A stretch of DNA of 8,241 nt from Candidatus Bathyarchaeota archaeon (GTDB lineage Archaea; Thermoproteota; Bathyarchaeia; 40CM-2-53-6; RBG-13-38-9), in contig JAGLGJ010000041.1 in assembly GCA_023144075.1 (NCBI GenBank), positions 1 to 8,241 on the forward strand, given 5' to 3'. Position numbers and translations under genes: made by a program. Positions 1 through 5,559 of the stretch are shown here, piece by piece (position 1 is the stretch's first letter; each line of letters starts with the position of its first letter). The notes beneath the pieces are model-generated. The model was not told the origin of the DNA. It saw only the letters and a list, made by a program, of their open reading frames with translations, and searched no databases.

Positions 1-470
1 GAGTTCCAGGCCATAAGTACTATTCCAAGGGGACCGTTTCCTTTGGCAAGGTCAGTCCATACTAAAACCATGGCTATGCAAGGTGCGACTCCAAGCAGGA
101 TTAATCCTGTCCATAAATGTTTTGCAGTCTCATCTGTTATTAGGCCGAAATAGGGTAGAATGTTCTCAAAGAATATGAATCCTAAAGCGTAAAGTAAGAA
201 GGGATTAACCGCATAGTTGAAGAAGACTATGATTCCTACTTGTTTCTTGCTTTGTAGAGCTTTTTTAAGTTCGTCTAATTCTATTTTAGTCATAGCTGGG
301 TAAATCATTAAGAATAACCCTATCGGGATGCCAATTGCTAAACTTTCACTAAATTCAGGAAAATACTTACCTAACAAAAGTCCAGAAATAATGCAAAGTA
401 CTACCCATAATGCTAGAAGCTTTTCAATCCATCCTAAACTAGCGCCGTTTTCCAAATAACTCACTTTCAC
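1..470 (-). CDS. acr3: Acr3-family arsenite efflux permease, N-terminal part (runs off the left edge)
   Basis: Reading the minus strand from 470 gives an open frame of 156 codons that continues past the window edge. It encodes an integral-membrane protein that matches the N-terminal half of the ACR3 (BART superfamily) arsenite permeases, which export As(III), and sometimes Sb(III), using the proton gradient. Visible landmarks are a first membrane helix (about residues 17-34), a MIYPAM segment (55-60), the FNYAVNPF segment (84-91), and the family signature GVAPCIAMVLVW (127-138), whose Cys131 corresponds to the essential TM4 cysteine, followed by GNGPLGIVLMAWNS. The first candidate start is GTG at 470. 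A second GTG lies at 464 and a TTG at 455, and there is no ATG before the upstream in-frame stop. No Shine-Dalgarno sequence is visible, which fits a short leader. It is divergent from arsR, the classic arrangement for arsenite-inducible control. The family call is very secure; the exact start is not. Confidence 0.93.
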   Translation of the reverse strand, partial: MKVSYLENGASLGWIEKLLALWVVLCIISGLLLGKYFPEFSESLAIGIPIGLFLMIYPAMTKIELDELKKALQSKKQVGIIVFFNYAVNPFLLYALGFIFFENILPYFGLITDETAKHLWTGLILLGVAPCIAMVLVWTDLAKGNGPLGIVLMAWN

Positions 471-539
471 TTTAATAGATTCAAGATTGTTTATCTATTA
501 ATTCATATACTTTTCCATGTTTACAAAGTAGGGACTAAG
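471..539. promoter_or_regulatory. Shared divergent promoter/operator region of acr3 and arsR
   Basis: This 69-bp gap must hold both promoters. Around 502-512 the sequence TTCATATACTT reads on minus as AAGTATATGAA, a TATA-like box that would start an acr3 transcript about 25 bases on, just before the GTG at 470. The same element, or GTTTATCTA at 489-497, could serve arsR, giving a very short leader. The hexamer TGTTTA occurs directly repeated at 488-493 and 518-523, 30 bp apart, and is a candidate for ArsR half-sites. Promoter function is inferred from layout; the exact operator is not evident. Confidence 0.5.
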
Positions 540-917
540 TTGAACAGAGCATTAAGTAAAGCAAGAGTAGAAAGGCTATTAGATTCAGGACTATGTGAAT
601 CCAAAAACCCTAACAAACACATAAAAGAACTAGAAACCATGGTTTCCCAAATCGACGAAGAGAACGTCAAAAGACAATCTTATGCCTTCAAGGCATTAGC
701 TGATCCTAATAGAATCAAAATATTACAACTTCTAAAAAACAGATCCATGTGCTCGTGTGAGATTACAATGGCCTTAGATTTAACAGAGCCAAATACCTCC
801 CATCATCTAAACCTTCTGGAGAGAAATAACATAGTTAGAACAGAGAAGAGAGGTAAGTGGATATTCTATGAACTCCAACAATCAACTATTCAGGATATGT
901 GCAAAAAGATCTTATGA
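540..917 (+). CDS. arsR: ArsR/SmtB-family metalloid-responsive repressor
   Basis: The 125-residue protein is a winged helix-turn-helix of the ArsR/SmtB family. These repressors leave DNA when As(III) or another thiophilic metal binds. The core begins at AFKALADPNRIKIL (49-62). The metal-loop helix carries Cys71-x-Cys73 (SMCSCEI, matching ELCVCDL of ArsR and CadC), the recognition helix is about 83-98 (EPNTSHHLNLLERNNI), and the wing is TEKRGKWIFYEL (101-112). The third cysteine of E. coli-type ArsR, three residues on, is replaced by Thr76. The roughly 45-residue N-terminal extension resembles that of CadC and contains Cys19; Cys121 is near the C-terminus. Either could complete a three-thiolate site. 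The start is TTG at 540. The ATG at residue 34 would lose Cys19, so I prefer TTG, although no strong ribosome binding site is seen. The divergent acr3 gene makes arsenite the likely inducer. Confidence 0.9.
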   Translation: MNRALSKARVERLLDSGLCESKNPNKHIKELETMVSQIDEENVKRQSYAFKALADPNRIKILQLLKNRSMCSCEITMALDLTEPNTSHHLNLLERNNIVRTEKRGKWIFYELQQSTIQDMCKKIL

Positions 918-938
918 AAATCCATAAGCTAGCTAGAT

Positions 939-971
939 AAAAGAAAAAAAGAAGAGCTGATAACCAGCTCT
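939..971 (-). terminator. Hairpin plus T-tract terminator of the binding-protein gene
   Basis: Reading minus from 971, a perfect 7-bp stem (AGAGCTG pairing with CAGCTCT, bases 953-959 and 965-971) encloses a 5-base loop and is followed at once by a T-rich run (CTTCTTTTTTTCTTTT). It lies 27 bases beyond the TAA of the minus-strand binding-protein gene. The T-run is the important element for archaeal intrinsic termination, and the stem resembles a bacterial terminator. It also separates that transcript from the convergent arsR transcript. On plus the same stem has no T-run after it, so it acts in one direction. Confidence 0.75.
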
Positions 972-997
972 CATAGATTGATCTCTGTTATTGAGTC

Positions 998-2320
998 TTA
1001 CATTTCAGACCATGGTTTTACAGGATACCATAACTCTCCAGGGTTGGCTTCCATAGGCCAAACAACTTCCTTCTGGCCGTTCTGCCATTGTATAACACCC
1101 ATTTTATGACCCGTCTGCCACCCTGTTACTGGATCAACTTTGTATTTACCGTAGAATGTTGTCATCTCCATCTCGCCTGCAACTTTCCTCATAGCATCTG
1201 AGTTGAGTGGGTCGTCACATAACTCCATAGCCTTCTGAATAACCAATCCTTGTTGATAGCCTGTCGCCACTACATAGTCAGGGATGTCTCCATAGTCTTT
1301 CTGATATAAGTCAATAAATTCGTCATGACTTGGTCCATAATCCTGCCGATATATCATACCTTTCTCCCATTGAGTGCATGATATGGAGCCTTCAGCATAC
1401 CCCCCGAGGGTCTCGTAGTACTCTGGATAAACAACACCAGTACCTGCCCAGAGAAGTTTGACATTAAAATCAAGATCTCTCATGTTCTTTACGGTTATGA
1501 TAGCGTCGTCGTATGATGCAGGATTAAGCAATATTGCTGGTTCGGCCGCCTTTGCCTTACTTAATAGAGGTGTGAGGTCTGTTGTTCCCGTATTATAGGT
1601 ATCATAAGAGACTACGTTGAAGCCTAATTCCTCAGCATATTCTTTACCATATGAGCCTACGGTACCTCGGAATGCATCGTCACCATGTATTATTGCAATA
1701 TTTTTTGCTTCAGGATCTTTTGGAATTACTCTTTCCTTGATCATATCTAGTATTGCTGCCATATAGTATGGTCCATTAGTGATAGTGTGAACGATATATT
1801 TCCAATCTCTATAGTCCTTCGGATCAAAGGAGCATGTACCATAGACCTCGAACTTTCGATATTGCTCAACCATTGGAACTGTCGCCATGCCGAGAGGACC
1901 CCATACAGGCCCTAATAACAAGTCTACTTGATCTTCTGTAATCAGCTTCTCATAGAGTCTCGGTACATTTTCAGGTTGCGAATTGTCGCTATAGAGTATT
2001 AGTTCAACTTCGTAGGTGTTTCCGTCTCCAGCCTTAATGCCACCAGCCTCATTAACTGTCTTGGCCCAAAGTTCGTTTCCATTATATTCAGATCTACCGG
2101 GTAAGGCCTCTTTTCCTGTTATTGGTTTGGTTCCACCGATTTTCACCTTCTTTTTCCCAGTTGTGGGTGTTGAAGTTGGGGTTGTTGTTGGGGTTGTTGT
2201 TGGAGTTGGGGCTTGATAATATTGAGATATTCCATATCCGGCTGCAGCAATCGCACCAATACCGACTGCAGCACCTGCATACTTTAGATATTTACGCCGA
2301 CTGATTTTATCTTCACTCAA
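998..2320 (-). CDS. Tat-exported LivJ-like substrate-binding protein of an ABC transporter
   Basis: This 440-residue protein is an extracytoplasmic type-I periplasmic-binding-fold receptor of the branched-chain amino acid (LivJ/Peripla_BP_6) class. It starts with a twin-arginine leader, SRRKYLKYAG (7-16), then a hydrophobic helix (about 17-31), so it is probably exported folded and stays anchored by that helix. A Pro/Thr linker (38-54, repeats of PTTT) spaces the binding domain from the membrane. The mature part opens with KVKIGGTKPITG (58-69), the usual first strand. Next come LLLGPVWGPLG in lobe one and, in the second half, NIAIIHGDDAFRGTVGSYGKEY. The ligand cannot be read from sequence; amino acids, amides or urea-like compounds are all possible. 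The start is TTG at 2320, with an in-frame TAA immediately before it and a GGTG ribosome-binding match 9 bases upstream. No permease or ATPase gene is adjacent, and the gene has its own promoter and terminator, so it is an orphan receptor here. Confidence 0.88.
   Translation of the reverse strand: MSEDKISRRKYLKYAGAAVGIGAIAAAGYGISQYYQAPTPTTTPTTTPTSTPTTGKKKVKIGGTKPITGKEALPGRSEYNGNELWAKTVNEAGGIKAGDGNTYEVELILYSDNSQPENVPRLYEKLITEDQVDLLLGPVWGPLGMATVPMVEQYRKFEVYGTCSFDPKDYRDWKYIVHTITNGPYYMAAILDMIKERVIPKDPEAKNIAIIHGDDAFRGTVGSYGKEYAEELGFNVVSYDTYNTGTTDLTPLLSKAKAAEPAILLNPASYDDAIITVKNMRDLDFNVKLLWAGTGVVYPEYYETLGGYAEGSISCTQWEKGMIYRQDYGPSHDEFIDLYQKDYGDIPDYVVATGYQQGLVIQKAMELCDDPLNSDAMRKVAGEMEMTTFYGKYKVDPVTGWQTGHKMGVIQWQNGQKEVVWPMEANPGELWYPVKPWSEM
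2181..2210. repeat. 12-bp tandem repeat coding for the Pro/Thr linker
   Basis: Two nearly identical units, GTTGTTGTTGGG at 2181-2192 and GTTGTTGTTGGA at 2193-2204, are followed by a partial third unit. On the coding minus strand they specify Pro-Thr-Thr-Thr blocks in the linker of the binding protein. Because the unit is a multiple of three, slippage would change linker length without breaking the frame. Confidence 0.7.
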
Positions 2321-2360
2321 TTACAAACACACCAGATTAGTTTTCGATTATCTTAGTTGA

Positions 2361-2371
2361 ATATATCTCAT
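2361..2371 (-). promoter_or_regulatory. TATA-like promoter element of the binding-protein gene
   Basis: On minus the sequence GAGATATAT lies about 45 bases before the TTG start at 2320. A transcription start about 25 bases downstream would fall near 2342 and leave a leader of some 20 bases that contains the GGTG ribosome-binding match at 2330-2333. The position and composition fit an archaeal TATA box; it is a single uncorroborated match. Confidence 0.45.
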
Positions 2372-2465
2372 TCGGGTAATATTTCTTTGTTGGCGTAGTT
2401 TTGTTACACACATTAGGCACGTTCTCCAGATTGTATGCCCATTCCGAAGAGATTGATTTCAAATG

Positions 2466-2490
2466 TCCAAATTGTCCGGTACTTTTTGGA
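2466..2490. other. Weak inverted repeat just after the DUF368 stop
   Basis: TCCAAA at 2466-2471 and TTTGGA at 2485-2490 form a 6-bp stem with a 13-base loop, starting directly at the minus-strand stop codon of the DUF368 gene. There is no strong T-run after it on minus. It may protect a 3' end or contribute to termination. I rate it weak. Confidence 0.25.
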
Positions 2491-3306
2491 TCAGCTTCGG
2501 CGGGAGGAAATAGCAGAAAGAACTGTACCCAGGAGGAAAAAGGTAACTCCAAATAGGGTGCCTTGAATGTCTGGAGGAACCCCTTTAAAAATTACAATAA
2601 TGGAACCCCCCACAAGTCCAATTATAAAGTATTGTGTCAGAGAAGGCCATCGTGTGAGGGCGTGATGAATTACCTTAGCAAAGCCTAACACGCCCAAGAC
2701 ACCCCCGACGATTATTATTGCGAGGGAACCCAGTGCAACATCGTTAATCGCATGTAGCACAACGGTATATTGATCTAATAAAAGAAATACGAGAGATCCA
2801 CTGAAACCGGGTATAATCATGGTGCCTCCGGCCATTATACTTGTCAGAAATAAGGTCAATGGATTAAATCCTTGTCCGTAATCCCCCAAGAACGGCTCAA
2901 CAGATCTATACATACCAAGAGTCAAGACTAGGATTAGACCAAATCCTAGAGTCAATATTTCCTTTGTTCCGAGACCCTTTAACGGTTTAAGGCGGACTAT
3001 GGAAGGAAGGGATCCCAAGATTAGGCCCATGAAAAACAGGAGTGTCAATTGTTCATGCTTTATCAGCGCCCATTCGATTAACCTTGCAAATAGAACGACT
3101 CCTATTACTGCTCCTATTGTTAGAGTGATTAAGAATTCAGCGTGTTGCCTCCATTTGGATGGAGAACCGATTAATTGGCTAATAGATTCTATTAGCCTCT
3201 CGTAGAGGCCGAGGATTACCGCCATGGTTCCACCTGAGACGCCTGGGATCATGTTGGCCACTCCAATTAGAGTGCCTTTAATCAGGGTCACATGGATGTT
3301 TTTCAT
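2491..3306 (-). CDS. DUF368 membrane protein, PopT-type polyprenyl-phosphate transporter
   Basis: The 271-residue protein is almost entirely membrane helices (roughly eight). It shows the internal duplication typical of DUF368: GTLIGVANMIPGVSGGTMAV near the N-terminus (11-30) and MAGGTMIIPGFSGSLVFLLL in the second half (158-177), each with a PGxSG re-entrant motif. Bacterial DUF368 members (PopT) return undecaprenyl phosphate across the membrane for reuse in cell-wall synthesis. An archaeal member would by analogy recycle dolichyl phosphate used for protein glycosylation or surface glycans; that is inference. Length matches the family (about 260-300). The ATG at 3306 is preceded by AAAGGA with about 7 bases spacing, a reasonable ribosome binding site. 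It shares its direction with DUF211 and VIT1 upstream, but the 171-bp gap with a hairpin and a T7 run suggests a separate transcript. Confidence 0.86.
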   Translation of the reverse strand: MKNIHVTLIKGTLIGVANMIPGVSGGTMAVILGLYERLIESISQLIGSPSKWRQHAEFLITLTIGAVIGVVLFARLIEWALIKHEQLTLLFFMGLILGSLPSIVRLKPLKGLGTKEILTLGFGLILVLTLGMYRSVEPFLGDYGQGFNPLTLFLTSIMAGGTMIIPGFSGSLVFLLLDQYTVVLHAINDVALGSLAIIIVGGVLGVLGFAKVIHHALTRWPSLTQYFIIGLVGGSIIVIFKGVPPDIQGTLFGVTFFLLGTVLSAISSRRS

Positions 3307-3331
3307 GCAGAATCCTTTTGTGGAACTCTTT

Positions 3332-3377
3332 AAAAAAATGATTCATACGGAAATGGTGAAACTGTGCAAACAGTTTC
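3332..3377 (-). terminator. Perfect 8-bp hairpin and T7 run between DUF211 and DUF368
   Basis: GAAACTGT (3358-3365) and ACAGTTTC (3370-3377) form a perfect 8-bp stem with a GCAA tetraloop on plus (TTGC on minus). On minus, 19 bases after the stem, comes a run of seven T (3332-3338). It lies 101 bases beyond the DUF211 stop and 52 bases before the DUF368 start. It could end the VIT1-DUF211 transcript, or the palindrome could be a protein-binding site in front of DUF368. The structure is clear; the role is uncertain. Confidence 0.4.
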
Positions 3378-3477
3378 TAATTCGATTGCTTATACAGGTG
3401 TCTTTACAGGTTTTTCGTAATCTATCTAAAATACAATTCTGTTTCTCTAGTATGTAAAATCGATTTGCAAATCCACA

Positions 3478-3759
3478 CTAGACTTTTCTCGCAACCTCAA
3501 CTTCGTCAACGCTGTGTATTGTAGCTCCCATCTCTTCTATACAGGCTCTAATGGTTTCTAGGTCGATATCATTTCCTTCTACCAGAACTTTTATGCTCTC
3601 AGTATTCTGATCAATCTCTGCCAAAGAAACATTTACACGATGCGCACCATTACAGCTTACAATACGTGAAGCAAATTCAGGTATTGCAGGCTGATGTGGT
3701 TTTAACACATCTAAGACGACTCTCTTTATCGTCGGCTGTTCAACCAAACTATCATCCAT
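3478..3759 (-). CDS. DUF211 family protein (archaeal ferredoxin-like fold)
   Basis: This 93-residue protein matches DUF211, a small archaeal family of unknown function. Family landmarks are IKRVVLDVLKPHQPAIPEFA (11-30), then GAHRVNVSLAEIDQNTESIK (38-57) and a C-terminal half with IDLETIRACIEEMGATIHSVDEV (65-87). The beta-alpha-beta-beta-alpha-beta order fits a ferredoxin-like, ACT-like sandwich. Such folds often bind small ligands or metals and form rings; no catalytic site is apparent. The cluster of Asp and Glu residues and Cys36/Cys73 could matter for ligand binding. The ATG at 3759 has a GGAG match, but 13 bases away. The gene follows the VIT1/CCC1-family gene by 74 bp on the same strand, so the two are probably co-transcribed and may work together, for example with DUF211 as a cytosolic partner of the transporter. 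The family is secure; the function is unknown. Confidence 0.88.
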   Translation of the reverse strand: MDDSLVEQPTIKRVVLDVLKPHQPAIPEFASRIVSCNGAHRVNVSLAEIDQNTESIKVLVEGNDIDLETIRACIEEMGATIHSVDEVEVARKV

Positions 3760-3833
3760 TTTCTTAAAATTTCTCCAGTATTAATCTGCTAAGATACTCG
3801 TATTTTAATTATAGGTTAGTTGGAACTGTCAAA

Positions 3834-4421
3834 TCATATATTCCCTAAGAGCATTATGATTGCAGCCGTAATTATCCCTACGATCATTATACGAATACCT
3901 GAGATTATTACCCTCTCTCTCGATATTTTCCCTAAATATACTCCAATCATAAACAGGACCGAGAAAATAAGCATTAGTGAAATTATAACCGCTTCATTTA
4001 TCGATATCAAACCATAATGTGCAAAAACGAAGGGCATTATAGCGATTACAGCTGCCAGAGAAGGAGATAGAGCATTAACTAATGCAGCCCAAATCATAGC
4101 TGTTCTTTGTGCTTTCACATGGACTGAATGGTGCAAGTCCATGAGTAGAGAGTGTTCTAATTCTTCCAATTTTCTGAGCCGCTCCGCCCTCTCTACAAAA
4201 TAGGTTCCTGAAAATCCTGAAATGCCCATAGCCAGACTTACTCCCAATCCAGCTCCAATGATTGTTCTAGGTTGAACTGGACCCGAAGTCCAAGCTCCTA
4301 TGATGACCCCTAAAGCAATTAATGCACCATCAAAAGTATTCATTACAAAATATCTTCGAGATATCGCTGAAACGCCAGTTAATCTGAGGTAAAATCTAAA
4401 TTTCTCTAGATACTTTTCCAA
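3834..4421 (-). CDS. VIT1/CCC1-family (TIGR00267-like) predicted Fe/Mn transporter
   Basis: The 195-residue protein has about five membrane helices and the VIT1/CCC1 layout: a first helix containing NTFDGALIALGVIIGAW (28-44, matching the DG-containing helix of the family), a second with GLGVSLAMGISGFSGTYF (58-75), and then a charged cytosolic stretch FVERAERLRKLEELEHSLLMDLHH (75-98). That stretch corresponds to the metal-binding amphipathic helix of plant VIT1. Three more helices follow (about 108-135, 140-164, 172-192). Eukaryotic relatives move Fe(II) or Mn(II) out of the cytosol, so the archaeal form is probably a divalent-metal exporter, unproven. The start is TTG at 4421, with no clear ribosome binding site and no better in-frame alternative. 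DUF211 follows on the same strand. A BRE/TATA near 4484 and an inverted repeat just downstream of it suggest a regulated promoter. Confidence 0.82.
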   Translation of the reverse strand: MEKYLEKFRFYLRLTGVSAISRRYFVMNTFDGALIALGVIIGAWTSGPVQPRTIIGAGLGVSLAMGISGFSGTYFVERAERLRKLEELEHSLLMDLHHSVHVKAQRTAMIWAALVNALSPSLAAVIAIMPFVFAHYGLISINEAVIISLMLIFSVLFMIGVYLGKISRERVIISGIRIMIVGIITAAIIMLLGNI

Positions 4422-4456
4422 TTTGTTATCTTGCTTCCAACTATTCCTAAAGAGCT

Positions 4457-4475
4457 CGAATACAATAATTATTCG
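4457..4475. promoter_or_regulatory. Inverted repeat, candidate operator of the VIT1-DUF211 transcript
   Basis: CGAATA (4457-4462) and TATTCG (4470-4475) are perfect inverted arms separated by 7 bases. On minus they lie directly downstream of the TATA box and cover the expected transcription start of the VIT1 gene, a typical position for an archaeal repressor that blocks polymerase recruitment. The pattern does not clearly match a DtxR/MDR1-type operator. The regulator is unknown. Confidence 0.4.
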
Positions 4476-4492
4476 TTTTATATGCTTTCAGA
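4476..4492 (-). promoter_or_regulatory. BRE/TATA promoter of the VIT1-DUF211 transcript
   Basis: On minus the sequence reads CTGAAAGCATATAAAACG: a purine-rich BRE-like GAAAG directly before CATATAAAA. Transcription starting about 25 bases downstream would begin near 4455, giving a leader of about 35 bases before the TTG at 4421. This is the best TATA-type promoter in the window. Confidence 0.6.
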
Positions 4493-4559
4493 TATGTATG
4501 CAATTTACTCAATGACATTATTTATCTTATATTTATTCAATTGCATTAAAATATGATAC

Positions 4560-4633
4560 TAGAATGCATCATAAATAAGCTCATCAACCATTTTGTTATT
4601 GTGATTACCAAAAAATATTAGAATACATCATTA
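4560..4633. repeat. Pair of 15-bp direct repeats upstream of the metallo-hydrolase gene
   Basis: TAGAATGCATCATAA at 4560-4574 and TAGAATACATCATTA at 4619-4633 agree at 13 of 15 positions and start 59 bp apart. The first copy also sits in an inverted repeat (TATGAT at 4552-4557, ATCATA at 4568-4573). The second lies just after an AT-rich TATA-like AAAAAATATTA (4609-4619) and before the gene. They are candidate binding sites for a regulator of the hydrolase gene. Confidence 0.4.
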
Positions 4634-4663
4634 GAGTATCTTCACAATAGTAGGTTGAATTAT

Positions 4664-5506
4664 ATGGATTGGAAAATTCACGTATTGTATGTAGGAGACA
4701 TAAAAGGTACCAAGGGAATTTCGACATTTGGTCTTGATACAGACTTAGAATTAAATGGCCCTTATCTCGCATTCCTTCTTGTTTCCAAATCTAAGAAGAT
4801 CCTTGTAGATACTGGAATGAATTCTCGATTTATAATTGATGGAAAGGCTTGGGCTGGACTGCCAGCAAAAGGAGGAGAAAAATTTCTCCTTGAATCACTT
4901 AAGATAAACGATACTCAGCCAGAGGAAATTGAAACAGTGATATACACACATCTGCATAATGATCATGCTGGTAATTGCCATCTATTCCCAAAAGCATTAC
5001 ATGTTTTTCATTATGATGAATGGACAGAATTACAGAACCCACTTCCCTCAATGCGAATCAGAAAGGATTTCGATCCTGATGTTATTCCATATCTCAAGAA
5101 ATTCCGTTGTCTGAGAGTTACTGGAGATACTGAATTCACAGATGGAATCCATCTTTATCATACACCAGGACATACAATAGGCGGATTAACCGTAGGAGTA
5201 AATACTTCCGACGGCGTATACGTCATTCCTGGCGACATTATCAACATATATCAAAACTTATTCCCCCAGATGTCTTCTATGGTCGACTTAACTGGAAAAC
5301 GTTTTAAAATAACTCCAGCTCCGGAACAATATGGTCCATTAGGGGTGCCCTCTTCAATTCTATATGATCATTATGCCTGGTATCGTAGCATCTGGAAGAT
5401 CCGTGGACTCCTCAAGAGTCCAAAACATTTACTCCCTTGTCATGAACCCTCCATATGCGGAAAGACATTTCCTGGAGATTCAATAGACCTAGATATCCCT
5501 GAATAA
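4664..5506 (+). CDS. Metallo-beta-lactamase-fold hydrolase, lactonase-like
   Basis: This protein of 280 residues is a cytosolic metallo-beta-lactamase-fold enzyme with a complete two-metal site. Counting from the ATG, the signature THLHNDHAGN supplies His96, His98, Asp100 and His101. PGHT gives His170, PGDI gives the bridging Asp191, and LPCHEP supplies His260. The GPYLAFLLVSKSKKILVDTG segment near the start is the usual first sheet. The HxHxDH...H...D...H set and the length resemble the AHL-lactonase (AiiA-like) branch. The substrate is not defined by sequence; lactones, esters or other hydrolysable bonds are all possible. I chose ATG at 4664 because AGGT lies 8 bases upstream; a TTG at 4655 would add three residues. 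It has its own AT-rich promoter region with direct repeats and no co-directional partner, and it converges on the methyltransferase gene. Confidence 0.85.
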   Translation: MDWKIHVLYVGDIKGTKGISTFGLDTDLELNGPYLAFLLVSKSKKILVDTGMNSRFIIDGKAWAGLPAKGGEKFLLESLKINDTQPEEIETVIYTHLHNDHAGNCHLFPKALHVFHYDEWTELQNPLPSMRIRKDFDPDVIPYLKKFRCLRVTGDTEFTDGIHLYHTPGHTIGGLTVGVNTSDGVYVIPGDIINIYQNLFPQMSSMVDLTGKRFKITPAPEQYGPLGVPSSILYDHYAWYRSIWKIRGLLKSPKHLLPCHEPSICGKTFPGDSIDLDIPE

Positions 5507-5559
5507 GCAATTACATCAGAATACACAGATTAAGAAATTCTCCCCTTTCCTTTCACTAA
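5507..5559. terminator. Convergent gap with a pyrimidine-rich tract
   Basis: The 53-bp gap between two convergent genes contains the pyrimidine-rich stretch TTCTCCCCTTTCCTTTC on plus (5536-5552) and no hairpin that I can see. This could end the hydrolase transcript in the archaeal manner. The evidence is weak, as no long pure T-run is present on either strand. Confidence 0.25.

Noticed and set aside
2337..2552. Minus-strand open frame of 71 codons running from inside DUF368 into the gap before the binding-protein gene
   Set aside because: It overlaps the conserved C-terminal end of DUF368 in another frame, resembles no family I know, and its 3' part contains the TATA-like promoter of the binding-protein gene.
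3393..3402. TACAGGTGTC upstream of DUF368 as a third copy of the TACAnnTGTA operator
   Set aside because: It has a mismatch in the core and lacks the TTTACA/TGTAAA flanks of the two good sites. A one-off match of this quality is expected by chance.
3224..3457. Plus-strand open frame of 77 codons over the DUF368 start and upstream gap
   Set aside because: It is antisense to the conserved N-terminus of DUF368, low in recognisable structure, and crosses the 8-bp hairpin; it is best explained as a shadow frame.
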